Part shown: positions 49,950 through 60,957 of the stretch, piece by piece
Numbering within the stretch: the first letter of the stretch is position 1
Layout of the letters: every line of letters starts with the position of its first letter
Source of the DNA: Symbiodinium natans
Taxonomy: Eukaryota > Sar > Dinophyceae > Suessiales > Symbiodiniaceae
Length of the DNA stretch: 62,105 bases
Assembly (NCBI GenBank): GCA_905221605.1
Contig: CAJNDS010002642.1
Span: 1-62,105 of the forward strand
Direction of reading: 5' to 3'
Made by a program: the position numbers and the translations under genes
The notes under the pieces: model-generated
Told to the model about the DNA's origin: nothing
Database searches by the model: none
Seen by the model: the letters and a program-made list of their open reading frames with translations, nothing else

Positions 49950-50356
49950 TTTAAATATGGGTTGGTTAATCTACGAAGCCATGATGAACTGCCAGGCATA
50001 GGCTTGCTTTCTCGGTGTGACAAGGATGATTTGGATCTTCACTATTTAGTCATTGACCAACAGGCACCATACGTGATTGTCACTGGCAATAGTGAAGGTA
50101 CATTTTGCATCCTGTCACACGTTCCTGCTTGAGGCTCACTTCAATACATGCTGATAACCGCTAATTGCAAACAGGAGTTTTCTTTCCCCCTCGTTCTGAG
50201 GAATGGAAACTCACTGAATTGGCACCATTCTGTAAAAGCGCGCGTTTTGGTTGCTGCGCATTAAGGAGCGACCATTCTCATGCCCCAGATGTCATTCCTA
50301 CGATATGCTACAGCATATTGATCTGGATCCAAGTAGCACACACCTTGTCAACATCA
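49950..50356 (+). CDS. Candidate split gene fragment with GT-AG intron
   Basis: Exon 1 (49950-50097) reads SHDELPGIGLLSRCDKDDLD and YVIVTGNSEG. A 77-nt GT..CAG interval (50098-50174) joins it in frame to exon 2 (50175 on), which reads FFPPRSEEWKLTELAPFCKS. The upstream start and downstream continuation are unclear. The family is not recognised. It could be the decayed interior of the older LTR element or a host gene. Confidence 0.4.
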
Positions 50357-50449
50357 TGATTTATCGGAAGACCAATTTCGCAACTCTGCACGAGAAGGTT
50401 CCTCATCGCGGAGGATGATAGCGAATATGATGTTGATGTTCAACGAGCC

Positions 50450-51010
50450 ATGATGAATAGCGTTGCCATCTCCACATACCTCAGTTTGGCAACAAATCAA
50501 CCACAGCGAATACAAAGCTTCAGCGAGATCTACACTAATGCTGTTAGGGTGATCCCAGTTAATCAGGCTTTTGACTTCAGTTTGACTTTCAAAGTCAAGT
50601 GCAACTGTGCTCGATGTATTCAACCTGAGCCCGTTGTTGCTCTTCCCCTCCATTTAGAGGACAGTTCAGATTGCGCAAGTTCGCTGTTTGCCAACTTCCA
50701 GCGACTCGCTGACATGGCCCTTCTGCATACGCAACAACATCGCATTCCTAGGAACGATGCTTGCGCTGTCGGTGTTGCGCTCTGCCCAACAAATGGAGTT
50801 GAAAGTGTACGCCCATGCGCAAAGGATGTACAGAAGTTCATTGGATCAGCTCACGACCTCTACTCGAAGTCGATCGTGTTGCTTGATTCGGAGAATCTCC
50901 ATGACTATGTTTCTGATGAGCAACATAGTCACGAAAAGAACGCACTCATGCAGCCGCGCGAAGGAGCTGCGAACTCCAGTGGTCAACGCGCATCATGGTT
51001 GCAAAGCTAA
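50450..51010 (+). CDS. Uncertain ORF ending inside a large inverted repeat (186 aa)
   Basis: Open from about 50393 upstream and protein-like to about residue 160. FKVKCNCARCIQPEP shows a CxCxxC pattern as seen after SET domains, but no SET core is evident. The last 35 residues are encoded by the left arm of the 147-bp inverted repeat, so the natural C-terminus may have been replaced. Confidence 0.35.
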   Translation: MMNSVAISTYLSLATNQPQRIQSFSEIYTNAVRVIPVNQAFDFSLTFKVKCNCARCIQPEPVVALPLHLEDSSDCASSLFANFQRLADMALLHTQQHRIPRNDACAVGVALCPTNGVESVRPCAKDVQKFIGSAHDLYSKSIVLLDSENLHDYVSDEQHSHEKNALMQPREGAANSSGQRASWLQS

Positions 51011-51236
51011 GGCCTGCACAAAAGAATACGACAGCGACCGGGGTGTCGTGAGAAGGACGGTTTTCCCCCTCAACTGCTTTGCTTTTTCACCTTCTCACGA
51101 CACCCCGGTCGCTGTCGTATTCTTTTGTGCAGGCCTTAGCTTTGCAACCATGATGCGCGTTGACCACTGGAGTTCGCAGCTCCTTCGCGCGGCTGCATGA
51201 GTGCGTTCTTTTCGTGACTATGTTGCTCATCAGAAA
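50910..51236. repeat. Perfect 147-bp inverted repeat with 33-nt loop
   Basis: Arms 50910-51056 and 51090-51236 are exact reverse complements by direct reading; the loop is 51057-51089. Pairing breaks immediately outside both ends. Perfect identity implies very recent formation, gene conversion, or a template-switch or amplification artefact. Confidence 0.93.
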
Positions 51237-51828
51237 AAGAACAGCAGTGGAGATACTGTCGTCCTTTATGACTCGATTGCAGGTGCAACTGACGATGACA
51301 TATGGGGACAACCCTCTGAGAAGAAATCCCTGTCAATTGAGGCAGTCTGTGTTAGAAGCGCCAACATCAAGAGTTACTATCCCTCGCGGGTTCTGAAAGA
51401 GCATGCTCAGGTCGATGGGGATTCCATCATCAAAGCTACCAGATGACTCTTGTATTCCCGCAAAAACCGAGCAAAAGCCAGAGCCAATGACTGAGGCAAA
51501 AAGTGGTGTTGAAGCCATGAAGCAACAGCCGGTTGCCGCCGTGTGTGCTGAATGGGACTGCCAACTTTTGGCAATCATGTGCCACAAGTATGACTGTACT
51601 TCAACTAGCCTATGGACGCAAGACACTTTAGGAGTTCCCTCACTTGCCACACGGGATGTGTGGCAAATTTTGCAGAATGATTGCCTAATTCTGCGACAAG
51701 CTGTCTCGTTTCTTGACAAAGATCGATCCCCGCACGACTGCAATCGAAATCCCCGCGGGATGACAATGTCTGACTCTGTCCTGCTACACAATGTGTGCAT
51801 ATTGTCCTGAAAAGTGCTGGTTCCATGA

Positions 51829-52215
51829 AAAAGCTTCACCAGGACTTCATCCAAGCTCTTTGGCATTGGAGTTGAATGTTGTCATATCATCTCTGGCGCT
51901 TGGTTTGGACATGTTAAAATTCTTTGGAATGAACAAATTGGGAGCCTTAAGCCACGGCCTATACCGTGGGTTAAGGGATGGAGACCTGTCGCTGAGTTTA
52001 ATTGCGGCGTCAAACCCGGTCACTACCCTTTCAAGCCATGGCTTCGATCGCGTGACTTTGATGATGAGCATGGATTGCGGCTTACGTCCTACTCATTCCA
52101 CCCGGCGAACCTACTCTTCCACATTCCCAGCTTTGGGGGTAGCTTTGCCTTCCAAGCTATCTTCTCCAAGCTGATGAACACGGGGTTCCCAATATTGCAT
52201 GGGAAGCTCACATAG
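51829..52215 (+). CDS. Partial ORF, unknown protein fragment
   Basis: 128 codons open to TAG at 52213, with strongly protein-like text such as GVKPGHYPFKPWLRSRDFDD and LLFHIPSFGGSFAFQ. Stops at 51808 and 51826 cut it from the same-frame ORF 51403-51810, so an intron or mutation lies there. No family recognised. It is probably the same decayed or split gene as 49950-50356. Confidence 0.4.
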   Translation, partial: KSFTRTSSKLFGIGVECCHIISGAWFGHVKILWNEQIGSLKPRPIPWVKGWRPVAEFNCGVKPGHYPFKPWLRSRDFDDEHGLRLTSYSFHPANLLFHIPSFGGSFAFQAIFSKLMNTGFPILHGKLT

Positions 52216-53340
52216 GAGCCTGCAACCGCAGAGAGAAATTTCTCAAAGACGTACAATCTTTACTATTGCAGCCAAACATCCGTCAAATGCTACTGCGGAA
52301 TTTATGAGGGCTGAAAATGCCTTCAGGATAGGAGAGGAGGTGAGATGACGGGACGCTGAACTTGATGCCTGGTTGAGGGATGTGTCTTTTGTCAATGACA
52401 AGTGCCTTGCGTCCATTGTGGGAAGAAGGACCTGTCTGAAAACTCAAATCAAAGCAAAACTGTAGAGTTAAAGAGCTGTCTTGATCTTGTTTCGACATTT
52501 GGTTTTGATCCACCGAGTAAATCATGCGGTGATGTTTTTGCCCAATACCTATTTGTTTTGGATTTTGAGAAATTCGTTTGAGTAGCGGCTTCGTAGTAAC
52601 TTCGTCCCCTCGATTGAATTCGTTTCTGACTTTTGCGAACTTCGTGAACTTTTGGCTTACGTGTGAAGAAGAAGTCCGCCTCGCGTCCTTTGGTTGTGTA
52701 CTAAGCCTGTACTTGCAAGGGAAAAGGTACCAAAAGGGGTTTTTTGCGTAGTTTGCCTTTTTGCCTTCTACGGCAGACGGTTTGGAGCCACCTCCACGAG
52801 GCAAGCCCTTAGTTGCTTAGGTTTAAATGCGGACCTTGCCTTGCCTGATGAGTTTAACACCTCCTGTTCTCCTCGAGCTTTCGTTCGTAGCCATGTGCTG
52901 GGTTCAGGAAGTTCAGGCGATTCGTGCGCCACATATGGCCACATGACAGTACAGCCGCCAATGCACATCCCAGCAGACTCTGAGTTGTCTAAAAGTCTCA
53001 CTTCCCCTTCGTTTTCCTTTTCAGCCTACTCTTTGTCCCAAAAGTTGGGAGCCCTTCATGCTTTCAATAGCAGCATGTTGGGCAGCACCAGCAAGGATCA
53101 ACATCTTTAGGATGTCGTGCGGCCCAGTTTTCCGCCAGCAATCCGCCAGCGGTTCTCCACATGCCGGTCGCTTTTGACATCTCACTGCTCAGCGGCCAAT
53201 GCCAGCTCATCCAAGTTGATGACAGCTGCTCATTGGACCAGCTCAAGCAGCTTGCGCAGAGTCTTGGATGAAAGGTATCTAGTAGATAGACGATATCTGT
53301 ACTGTACACCAACAACCTCGTCTGTGGCTTAGAGCAGCAA
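52216..53340. other. Spacer without supported gene
   Basis: Frames on both strands (for example 52694-53110 plus) have no recognisable motif and serine-rich composition. No repeat family noted. Confidence 0.4.
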
Positions 53341-53373
53341 CACACGGACATGTATTTATGATATGTAGATATG

Positions 53374-53378
<5 letters not shown>

Positions 53379-53416
<38 letters not shown>

Positions 53417-53427
53417 GTGTGTGTGTG
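53379..53427. repeat. TA and GT microsatellite
   Basis: TA dinucleotides followed by GT dinucleotides. Confidence 0.95.
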
Positions 53428-53887
53428 TGCTTGCCCCCCATTATGTGTGTACTTGCCCTCATTGATCAGCTTGTTTGGCTTCAAACCTATGAAAGTACAT
53501 TCCACTCGTGGTCCCTGACTTAGACAACCTAAACGTGTTCTGCCATTGTGCGCAAAATCAACTTTTGGATGCCGCAGTTTTGACAGGACAGAAGTTGCAT
53601 AACTTGCGGCCAGTTGTCTGATGATAATCTCATGGCTGATCGCGCTTTATTTCAGCCTAGTTCTGTTTACCAGGTGCAGACATGTATGGTATTTTGGGGC
53701 GATGCTTCGTGCTTGTTTTGCAACAAGTGACGCCGAACCTAATGTTTTGTTGATGAATTACATGCATAGAACTTACAGAACCATGCTTTGACTAAAATGG
53801 TTCCGGAAATTTGGGTTGCAAACCGCCTCGCGAGTTCGATTCAGTTCGAAGTCAGTACTTCTGCTGCCTAGAGGCATTGCAGTCCGA

Positions 53888-54142
53888 ACCCCCTAAATCC
53901 TAAACCCTACACCCTTAACCCCTAAACCCCAACACAACCCCCCAAGACATCCCGCCCAAGCCAAGCCAAGCCAGAGCCGAATGTAATGATGAACAATTCA
54001 TGCAAGGCATTCACACGACATTCAAAGCACTCATACACATGGAAGGGCACAAAACCCTTATCCTCTAAACCCGAAGCCTTAGTTTTGGAGTTGACAGTTT
54101 GCCAGGGATTCGGGTTTAGGGTTTAGGGTTTAGGGTTTAGAG
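53888..54142. repeat. Telomere-like runs of both polarities
   Basis: CCCTAAA variants at 53888-53933 and TTTAGGG x4 at 54110-54142. They mark the return of repeat-rich host DNA after the retroelement block. Confidence 0.85.
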
Positions 54143-54726
54143 CTTGTTTGTTGGACGGTTTCTTGGGGTTGTTGGGTTTGGGGGGTTTAGGAGTTGCGAG
54201 TGTCAACAAGTGTGGAAGCAAATGTCACCCCAGAAACAATACGTTCAAGTTGTGACAGAGAGGGAGAATCTGGAAGCAAAACAACACGGGCAATGTTTCG
54301 AATCTTCCAAACTGTGCATAAAACTCCGGCACAACTTTGTTTTGCAGGTGCACGAAAATGACGTTTCACAAAAGCACAAGAGTGGAACTTCCCCAAACAT
54401 TGTCACATCAGCTCAAGACGCGAGAAGCATCATTACGAAGTCGAGGATGACGTGGCGCACATACCAACCGTGAACTTCATAGTGCTGGTCGTAGTCGTAG
54501 TCTGTAGTAGATCTTACAGGGTTTTCAACGAGAAATTAGCCAAAAGCCACGCTACGGCTCCCCCTGTTTTTTGCGGGGGTTCTGGTTCCGAATTGCAGTA
54601 AACATCTTTGTTGTCTCCAAATCTACTGCAAAATGCTTCCTCTCAAAAAATGCAGAGCCCAGGGATGCTTTTGGCTTCCGACGGAGCAGGCTGCTCAGCC
54701 CCACTGGAAAGGAGTTGAGCGGAGGC

Positions 54727-56083
54727 ATGACAGTGAGGCAGGCCAGCTTGTCCGAGGGTGATGCGCTGATGATGTATGCGGAAACAGTGGAAGTCTGCGC
54801 CTCCAAGCGTGGCACTGCTTTTGCGGCTCTGCTTGGTGATGGATCCCTGGTGACCTGGGGTGACCCTGCTATTTGAGGATTCTTGGAAAACTTTTGCATG
54901 CCTTCCACCACATATACAGTACGCCTTTGATTGTTTCGCAGCTCTTCCATCATTTGCCTAGGCTAAAGGTGGCGACAGTGGTGCGGTGCAGGAGCAGCTT
55001 ACGAACGTGCGGCATATGCAGGCCAACTGGACGGCCTTCGCGGCAATTCGAGCTGACGGATCGGTAGTAACCTGGGGTGATCGCCTGGATGGTGGTGACA
55101 GCAGCGCTGTCCAGGATCAGCTGAAGGATGTCCGACAGATCCGAGCTGCTCGCAAATCCTTCGCTGCGCTTACCGCGGATGGAGCTGTGGTCACCTGGGG
55201 CATGTGCTCCAGCCGGGCAGTAGAGTCTCGGCTGAGGAACGTGCGGCACATCCACTCAACCTCATCGGCATTTGCTGCGATCTTGGAAGATGGTTCCGTT
55301 GTGGCCTGGGGTTGCCAGGAGACTGGAGGTGACACGACTGCTGTCCAAGGACAACTCCAGAATGTTCAGCAGCTACAAGCTACTGGAGATGCATTTGCTG
55401 CATTGCTGGCTGACGGATCTGCACTGGCCTGGGGTCACGCGGAGCACGGTGGTGACAGTGGCCCTGTGCAGGAAGACTTGAAGAATGTCCGCGAAATTCA
55501 AGCAACACGACATGCGTTTGCCGCGGTGATTGAAGATGGGTCCGTGGTGTCCTGGGGTTGCCCCTACCGTGGTGGCAACAGCGATGCTGTAAAAGGGCAG
55601 CTGAGGAATGTTCGGCAGGTCCAGGCCTCTGCAACGGTCTTTGCAGCGCTTCGGGATGATGGGTCCGTAGTAGCCTGGGGCGAGCCGGACTTCGGCGGTG
55701 ATGTGAGTGATGTCGCGTCTCAACTGACGGATGTTCAGCAGATCCAAGCCACTGAGTATGCATTTGCCGCGCTTTTGGGTGATGGATCTGTAGTGACTTG
55801 GGGCTTGCGAGACCACGGCGGTGACAGCAGTGCTGTTCAAGAGCAGCTCCGCAACGTGCAGCAAATACAGGCTACCCAAAGCGCCTTCGCCGCTGTTCTG
55901 AGTGATGCATCCGTTGTGACCTGGGGCGATGAGGCACGTGGCGGGGATAGTGCCGCTGCCCAAAGCCAGCTGAAAGACGTGCGGCACATCCAGGCCAGTC
56001 GAGACGCCTTTGCGGCAATCCTTGGAGATGGATCCGTTGTGGCCTGGGGTGGTTGCAGGGAAGTATTGAAGTGGTCGGGCTGA
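54727..56083 (+). CDS. RCC1-like repeat protein, two exons
   Basis: Exon 1 is taken from ATG 54727 to 54867 (the frame is open from 54571, so upstream exons are possible); exon 2 is 54962-56083, stop TGA. It contains ten repeats of about 39 residues built on AFAALLxDGSVVTWG..GGDSSAVQxQL, the regulator-of-chromosome-condensation type common in large dinoflagellate families, often with ubiquitin-ligase (HERC-like) domains elsewhere in the protein. Here no HECT domain follows. Ten repeats exceed the seven blades of a standard propeller, and the near-identity of units suggests recent unit duplication. A role as a protein-interaction scaffold is likely. Confidence 0.82.
54868..54961 (+). other. 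94-nt GC-AG intron in RCC1-like gene
   Basis: CCT|GCTATTTG at the donor and TTTGCCTAG|GCTAAAGG at the acceptor. Removing it restores the frame and gives exactly four residues between TWG and GGDS, as in the other repeats. The GCT at both borders is a short direct repeat. Confidence 0.78.
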
Positions 56084-56535
56084 AACGCTGCACCGGTGTG
56101 GAGCCACATTTCTGTCTAGGATCTCCGAGAACCAAGTCTCCAAGTTTCGGAGCTCCATGCGCTACAGGTACAGCACCCGAGCCTTCTATGCACCACCCAA
56201 GTGTACTAGTGTAGAACTGACCACCTGGAGCGTATACATGTGCATAGGTTAAATTTGCGATTAGTTCGGCTAACAAAGCGTAATCTGGTATAGTACAGTA
56301 TAGTATGTTATAATTACAACTGAGCAAAAAGTAAATGCACATATGCCCACCGTATTGTTTTTTGTGATAGTGTGTCGAGAAACTTCGCGAACAAAAGGAA
56401 TCTAGGCCGAGGAAGGCGCTGGAATCCAACACGGGTAGCTGCAATGATGTAGCGCTGTGACCTCTCTGATTGGCGAGTTGCCCAGAAAAAGACCGAACAC
56501 GGTCCGGATTGATAGACAAGCTCTGCCTTTTCTTA
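56084..56535. other. Spacer after RCC1-like gene
   Basis: No supported gene, RNA or repeat. The minus-strand frame over 55872-56519 is a shadow of the RCC1-like repeats. Confidence 0.5.
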
Positions 56536-56700
56536 ACCCCCTAAACCTCCCCTAAACCCCCCCTTTGCCACCCTAAACCCCGATCCCCCTAAGGCCCCAT
56601 AAACCCCCCCCCCCCAAACCCTCCTGAAACCCTTTATACCCCCCCTAAACCTCCCTAACTCCCCATAGATCCCCTAAACCCCCCTAAACCCCCTAAGGCG
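56536..56700 (-). repeat. C-rich CCCCTAAA-variant array
   Basis: CCCCTAAAC, CCCTAAGG and CCCCATA variants with long C runs. The following 57 kb area up to 57600 holds no supported gene. Confidence 0.8.
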
Positions 56701-57611
56701 TTGAGGCACTTTTGAGGACACCGTGTTCAAGATTTGGGGGTCAAAATCGAGCTTTGACGTTCGTCTACAATTCTTTGTTCGTAAATGTACCTTTGGTAAT
56801 GTCCCTTGGTTGGCGCTTTTGGGCGCAGAAGTCTCTCGTGTCGCGGAAGCTAAGAACCGTGCTTCTGGATTCTGATGATTTAGTGAACCAGTGCGCAAGG
56901 AAAGAAGACACATTTCGTCAATTCGCAATTATTATCACGAAAACTAGCATAGCTAGGCTTGAGTTAGCTTCTGTTTTAGGGTAACGAATGGAGGTCGGCG
57001 GAGCTGGCAACACCAGCAACACCAGCAAAATCTCTTGCCGATGTTCTTTTCTTGAGCCCCTGGCCCCTGCCAAGCCAAGTGCGTGAAAAAAAACACCTGC
57101 CCGGTCATGGCCGGCATGTGCAAGTTTCCCTGTTCCTGTGGATGATTCAGGATGTAAGGGCACGATCCGAGTGAGCCGCAGAGGCAAGGTTCCGCCGCCA
57201 GGCTGCAGGATCAGGGTAGCCTACGGATTATTGGAAGAGCGGGCTGTAGCCAACCCGACCTTAGCATGCCCACACCGGCGCTGCTGCTGGTGGCCCTGCT
57301 TGCGCCTTGACGAAAGCTAAGCCCTCAACCGCAAGCCCTACAAACCCTTGCTTGATGTTGATGCGGCTTGGCCTATCTTCCGTGCATTGGGCCTGAACCC
57401 TAGACCTCAAAACTTAAGTTCGAAAGCCCCTAAAGAGCTCAGGTTGAGAGGGCTTAGAGTTTGCGTTCATTTCTTTTTTTGTTGGAGGGTGGGGGGTGGG
57501 GGGAGGATGCAGGATGGCCACAATCCAAAGGCGAAATCCAAATAAGTCCCTCTTTCTGTGTCCCCGCGAGTCCCGAAACCCAAGACTTAAACCCAAAGCC
57601 CCCTCCCAACC

Positions 57612-57873
57612 CCCCTTAAACCCTAAACCCTGCACCCTAACCCTTCAACCCAAAAACCCTAAACCCTGGATCCTAAACCCTAAACCCTAAACCCTAAATC
57701 CTAAACCCTAAACCCTCAAACCCCCATCAGCACGGTAAGATGGGTATGCCCTAGACCCTAAACCCTAAAACCTAAACCCTAAACCCTAAACCCTAAACCC
57801 CAAACCCCAAACCCTAAACCCTAAACCCTAAACCCTAAACCCCAAACCCCAAACCCTAAACCCTAAACCCTAA
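57612..57873 (-). repeat. CCCTAAA array
   Basis: CCCTAAA with CCCCAAA variants over about 260 bp. A block of about 60 bp is repeated (57775-57830 and 57820-57870). It is followed by an exon-like island (about 57889-57970) that reads EAPIGAEDALPLDDECSSAP in one frame, with a second open frame as competitor. Confidence 0.9.
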
Positions 57874-57976
57874 CAGGGTGTCTGTTAAGGGGAGTCTTGG
57901 GAGGCCCCCATCGGGGCCGAAGATGCGCTGCCCTTGGACGACGAGTGCAGCTCTGCTCCTCTCCTCCACCATTTAT

Positions 57977-58142
57977 TTGGGTTTAGGGTTTAGGGTTTCG
58001 GGTTTAGGGTTTAGGGTTTGGGGTTTTGGGGTTTGGGGTTTAGGGTTTAGGGTTTGAGGTTTCGGGTTTAGGGTTTGGGGTTTAGGGTTTAGGGTTTGGG
58101 GTTTAGGGTTTGGGGTTTGTTCTTCGGATTTAGGGTTTAGGG
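57977..58142 (+). repeat. TTTAGGG array with TTTGGGG and TTTCGGG variants
   Basis: Polarity is opposite to the array at 57612-57873, so the two face each other across an exon-like island. Further runs follow at 58255-58420 and 58556-58590. Confidence 0.9.
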
Positions 58143-58443
58143 CTTGAGGGTGTGAACTTTTCGGGCTTGGGGGGAGTTCGAGTTCAGGGTTTCTGACCTA
58201 TTCCGGGGTAACCCCCTTCAGGAAGTTTGGGGTTCATTCGTGAGCGAATGAGCGGGTTTAGGGTTTTGGGTCCCTAAACCTTGAGCCCTGAACCCTAAGT
58301 CCGAAACCTGGGGTTTTAAGTGTAAGGTTGAGGGCTTAGGGTTGAGGGTCCCTGAACCTTAAATGCGAAACCTAGTTAGGGTCGAGGGTTTAGGGTTTAG
58401 GGTCCTTGAACCCCAACCCCCGAAACCCCGAGCCCAGGGCCAG

Positions 58444-58527
58444 TGTGCCGTAGGGCTGCTCCAGAAGTTCCAGCGCACGGAGTACGGCGACGAGTGGGTT
58501 CGGCTCATTGATGCTTGGGCAGCGAGG
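58444..58527 (+). CDS. Candidate exon, plus strand
   Basis: Follows GGGCCAG and reads QKFQRTEYGDEWVRLIDAWA with GC-rich codon use, between telomere-like arrays. The donor after GCAGCGAGG is not certain. Family unknown. Confidence 0.45.
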
Positions 58528-58614
58528 GGTTGGGGGGTTTATGCTACTTATTAACCATTAGGGTTTAAGGTTTAGGGTTTAGGGTTTATGATTTGGGGGG
58601 GTTGCGGGTAAAGG

Positions 58615-58715
58615 TTGGGATGTTCCCCCGTATACTAGCAGTCCTTAGTAGGGATTATCATAGGGGGTACTCTAATCCTTATTCAGGACTGTCAGTATAA
58701 GGGGGAACATCCCAA
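58615..58715. mobile_element. MITE family B, copy 4 (101 bp)
   Basis: Perfect 20-bp-class ends: TTGGGATGTTCCCCCGTATA and, reverse-complemented, TTGGGATGTTCCCCCTTATA. It is the same length as copy 3, and its ends are the best conserved of the family. The flanks are G-rich and show no clear 8-bp duplication. Confidence 0.88.
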
Positions 58716-59316
58716 GGGGGTGAGGGTTGGTAGGTGTGTGGGATGGGAATTTAGGGTTGTGGGTTTGCTGAAGTTTGCTGTCAAGGAAGCAGCCCTGAAT
58801 AAATCGACATCAAAAAATGGCCCATAAACCGTAAACCTAACACACCTTAGATCCTAAACCCTGAACCCCACCAGGTCCGGAACCCCACAAAGCCTCATCA
58901 AGCCTGATCAAGCCTTCTCAAGCCTTATCAAGCCTTCTAAATCCTTGAAAAGGATTAGAATATCAAGAAGACCTACAAAGCCATCCAAAGGTTTATGCGC
59001 AGCCGTATGGAGCCATGCCCTGCTTGGAGGTTCATGGTACTTACTAGCCAAATATTAACTGCACTTAGAACCCAACTATCACCATAGCAGGGTAATAATA
59101 CGTGGCTTCCTAGTGAGTTATAAATCCAGTTGTACTTGGTGATTAAGTACCCCCAAACCCTAAACCCTAAACCCTGAACTCTAATCCCTAAACCCGGGAA
59201 TGCGGACCACGAACCTCCAAAAAGAAACATGCAACCCCATGCAGCTCCGAGTCCCATCGCCCAATAGTGTCCCTCCCCCCGAAGCCCCCAAATCCCAAAC
59301 TCCTGAAAATCCCAAA

Positions 59317-59548
59317 CCCCTATACACCCTAAACCCCAAACCCCAAACCCCAAACCCCAAACCCCACTAAACCCTAAACCCGAAACCCCAAACCCTAAAA
59401 AACCCTAAACCCTAAATTTTCTAAACCCTAAACCCTAAACCCAAAACCCAAAACCCTAAACCCTAAACCCGAAACCCTAAACCCTAAGCCCTAAACCCTA
59501 AACCCTAAACCCGAAACCCGAAACCCGAAACTCCAAACCCCAAACCCT
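59317..59548 (-). repeat. CCCTAAA array with CCCGAAA and CCCCAAA variants
   Basis: About 230 bp of heptamer variants. CCCGAAA units cluster at the 3' end, mirroring the TTTCGGG cluster at 601-755. Confidence 0.9.
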
Positions 59549-59577
59549 TAAAACATAACATGAAGAGCCCCCTCCAG

Positions 59578-59648
59578 GAAGGCAGCGAGTGCCCCAGCGG
59601 CGGCAGCATTCCCTGCCAGATGGCGGGGGGCCTGCGCCACTTCAGGTG
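59578..59648 (+). CDS. Candidate exon, plus strand
   Basis: Follows CCTCCAG and reads EGSECPSGGSIPCQMAGGLR. GC-rich, bounded by arrays on both sides. Short, so support is weak. Confidence 0.3.
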
Positions 59649-59957
59649 GCTTTGGGGGGGTTTAGGGTTTAGGGTTCAGGGTTAGGGGCTCAGGGGCTTT
59701 GGTTTTGGAGTTTGGGGGTTTAGGGCTAGGTTTGGGGTTTAGTGTTTAGGGGGTCTCTGGGCACGGGCTCTGCACGCAGAGAAGCATACCCTAAACCCTA
59801 AACCCTAAACCCTAAACCCTAAACCCTAAACCCGAAACCCGAAACCCGAAACCCGAAACCCGAATACCCCAAGCCCTTCAACCGCAAACTCGCAGGCTAC
59901 ATACATCCTTACGATGGACATCCCTGAATAAGGAATTATCATGCCATGTTTTACAAA

Positions 59958-60168
59958 CTCAAACCCTCATCCCTAAACCCTAAACCCTCAACCCTCAACC
60001 CTGAACCCCCTACCCCCTCAACTCCATTACTGCACGCTCTAAACCCTAATAGAGAACACCAAGCAGCCCTCCACTTAAGCCCTGAATCCCTGAATCCCTA
60101 AACCCTAAACCCTAAACCCTAAACCCTAAACCCTAAACCCTAAACACCAAACCGAAAAAGCCTTAAAC
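59958..60168 (-). repeat. CCCTAAA arrays
   Basis: Two runs of CCCTAAA with CCCTCAA variants, the second with seven almost perfect units (60095-60150). Another array lies at 59788-59866. Confidence 0.9.
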
Positions 60169-60201
60169 CCTCCCGCCCCCCACCCTCCCATTTCTTCGCA
60201 G

Positions 60202-60264
60202 GTTCCCTGCTGGCGTCTTTGCAGTTCCGCGGCAAGTCTCGGTTCCCGCCGCCTGGCCCGCATT
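60202..60264 (+). CDS. Candidate exon with strong acceptor
   Basis: Preceded by a pyrimidine-rich tract ending CATTTCTTCGCAG, a textbook acceptor. GC-rich and open in two frames, one reading SLLASLQFRGKSRFPPPGPH. It ends at a TTTAGGG array (60265-60440). Confidence 0.4.
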
Positions 60265-60440
60265 TAGGTTTAGGGTTTAGGGTTTAGGTTTTAGGGTTTA
60301 GGGTTCAGGGTTTAGGGTTCGAGAGTCGAGGGTTTTAGGGTTTAGGGTTTAGGCTTTGGGGTTCAGGGTCTAGGGTTTAGGGTTTTAGGGTTTAGGCGTT
60401 GAGAGTCGAGGGCTTGAGGGTTTAGGGTTTGGGGTTTAGG
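60265..60440 (+). repeat. TTTAGGG array with variants
   Basis: TTTAGGG, TTTTAGGG and GAGAGTCGAGGG units; the last recurs twice. The array ends in TTTAGGCAG, which serves as acceptor for the next exon candidate. Confidence 0.9.
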
Positions 60441-60443
60441 CAG

Positions 60444-60590
60444 ATTTTTTGACCCTGCACTCATGAAAGCTGCCGATATGTGCGTAATGCTTTTGAGCTA
60501 CGGGCAGCTATCGCCAGCTACCACCAGCACACTGCGTGCTGATCCACGAGTTGACAAAGAAATTCCAGAAGGTTATACGCGCAATTACGG
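60444..60590 (+). CDS. Best candidate exon between telomere-like arrays
   Basis: Directly follows TTTAGGCAG, that is, a telomere-like heptamer seems to supply the 3' splice site. The island reads FFDPALMKAADMCVMLLSYG then RADPRVDKEIPEGYTRNYG without stops, with balanced composition. It ends in another TTTAGGG run (60592-60652). Family not recognised. Confidence 0.55.
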
Positions 60591-60851
60591 GTTGAGGGTT
60601 TAGGGTTTGAGGTTTCAGGGTTTAGGGTTTAGGGTTTTTGGGAGTTATGGTTTAGGGCTCTCCAGGTATACCCGTGTCTCACCTCGAGTCCTCGCGCAGA
60701 CTCTCACACGGTAGCACCGATATACTCAAATGACAACTTGCGACATCTCCCTCCGTTGTCAGGATTTGTTGTTGCCTTTAGTGTGTTCTTGTTATGTTCT
60801 CAACGTGCATTCACTCAGACTCTCTCATTTTCCTTCTCGACTTTTCTTCAG

Positions 60852-60957
60852 ACGTCTGCGTCCAAGCCATGCAGAACAAATCCGAGAGCCCAACTTTCAC
60901 ATCTTGGCCCAGGAGGGGCTGAACACGGTATCTTCATTTTCCAAACGCTCTTGTCTC
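60852..60957 (+). CDS. Candidate exon with pyrimidine-rich acceptor
   Basis: Follows TTCTCGACTTTTCTTCAG, a strong polypyrimidine/AG acceptor. The frame reads RTNPRAQLSHLGPGGAEHGI. The downstream end merges with CCCTAAA repeats at 60957. Confidence 0.4.

Noticed and set aside
51087-51336. Separate minus-strand ORFs across the inverted repeat
   Set aside because: They are the reverse-complement image of the 50450 ORF generated by the second arm.
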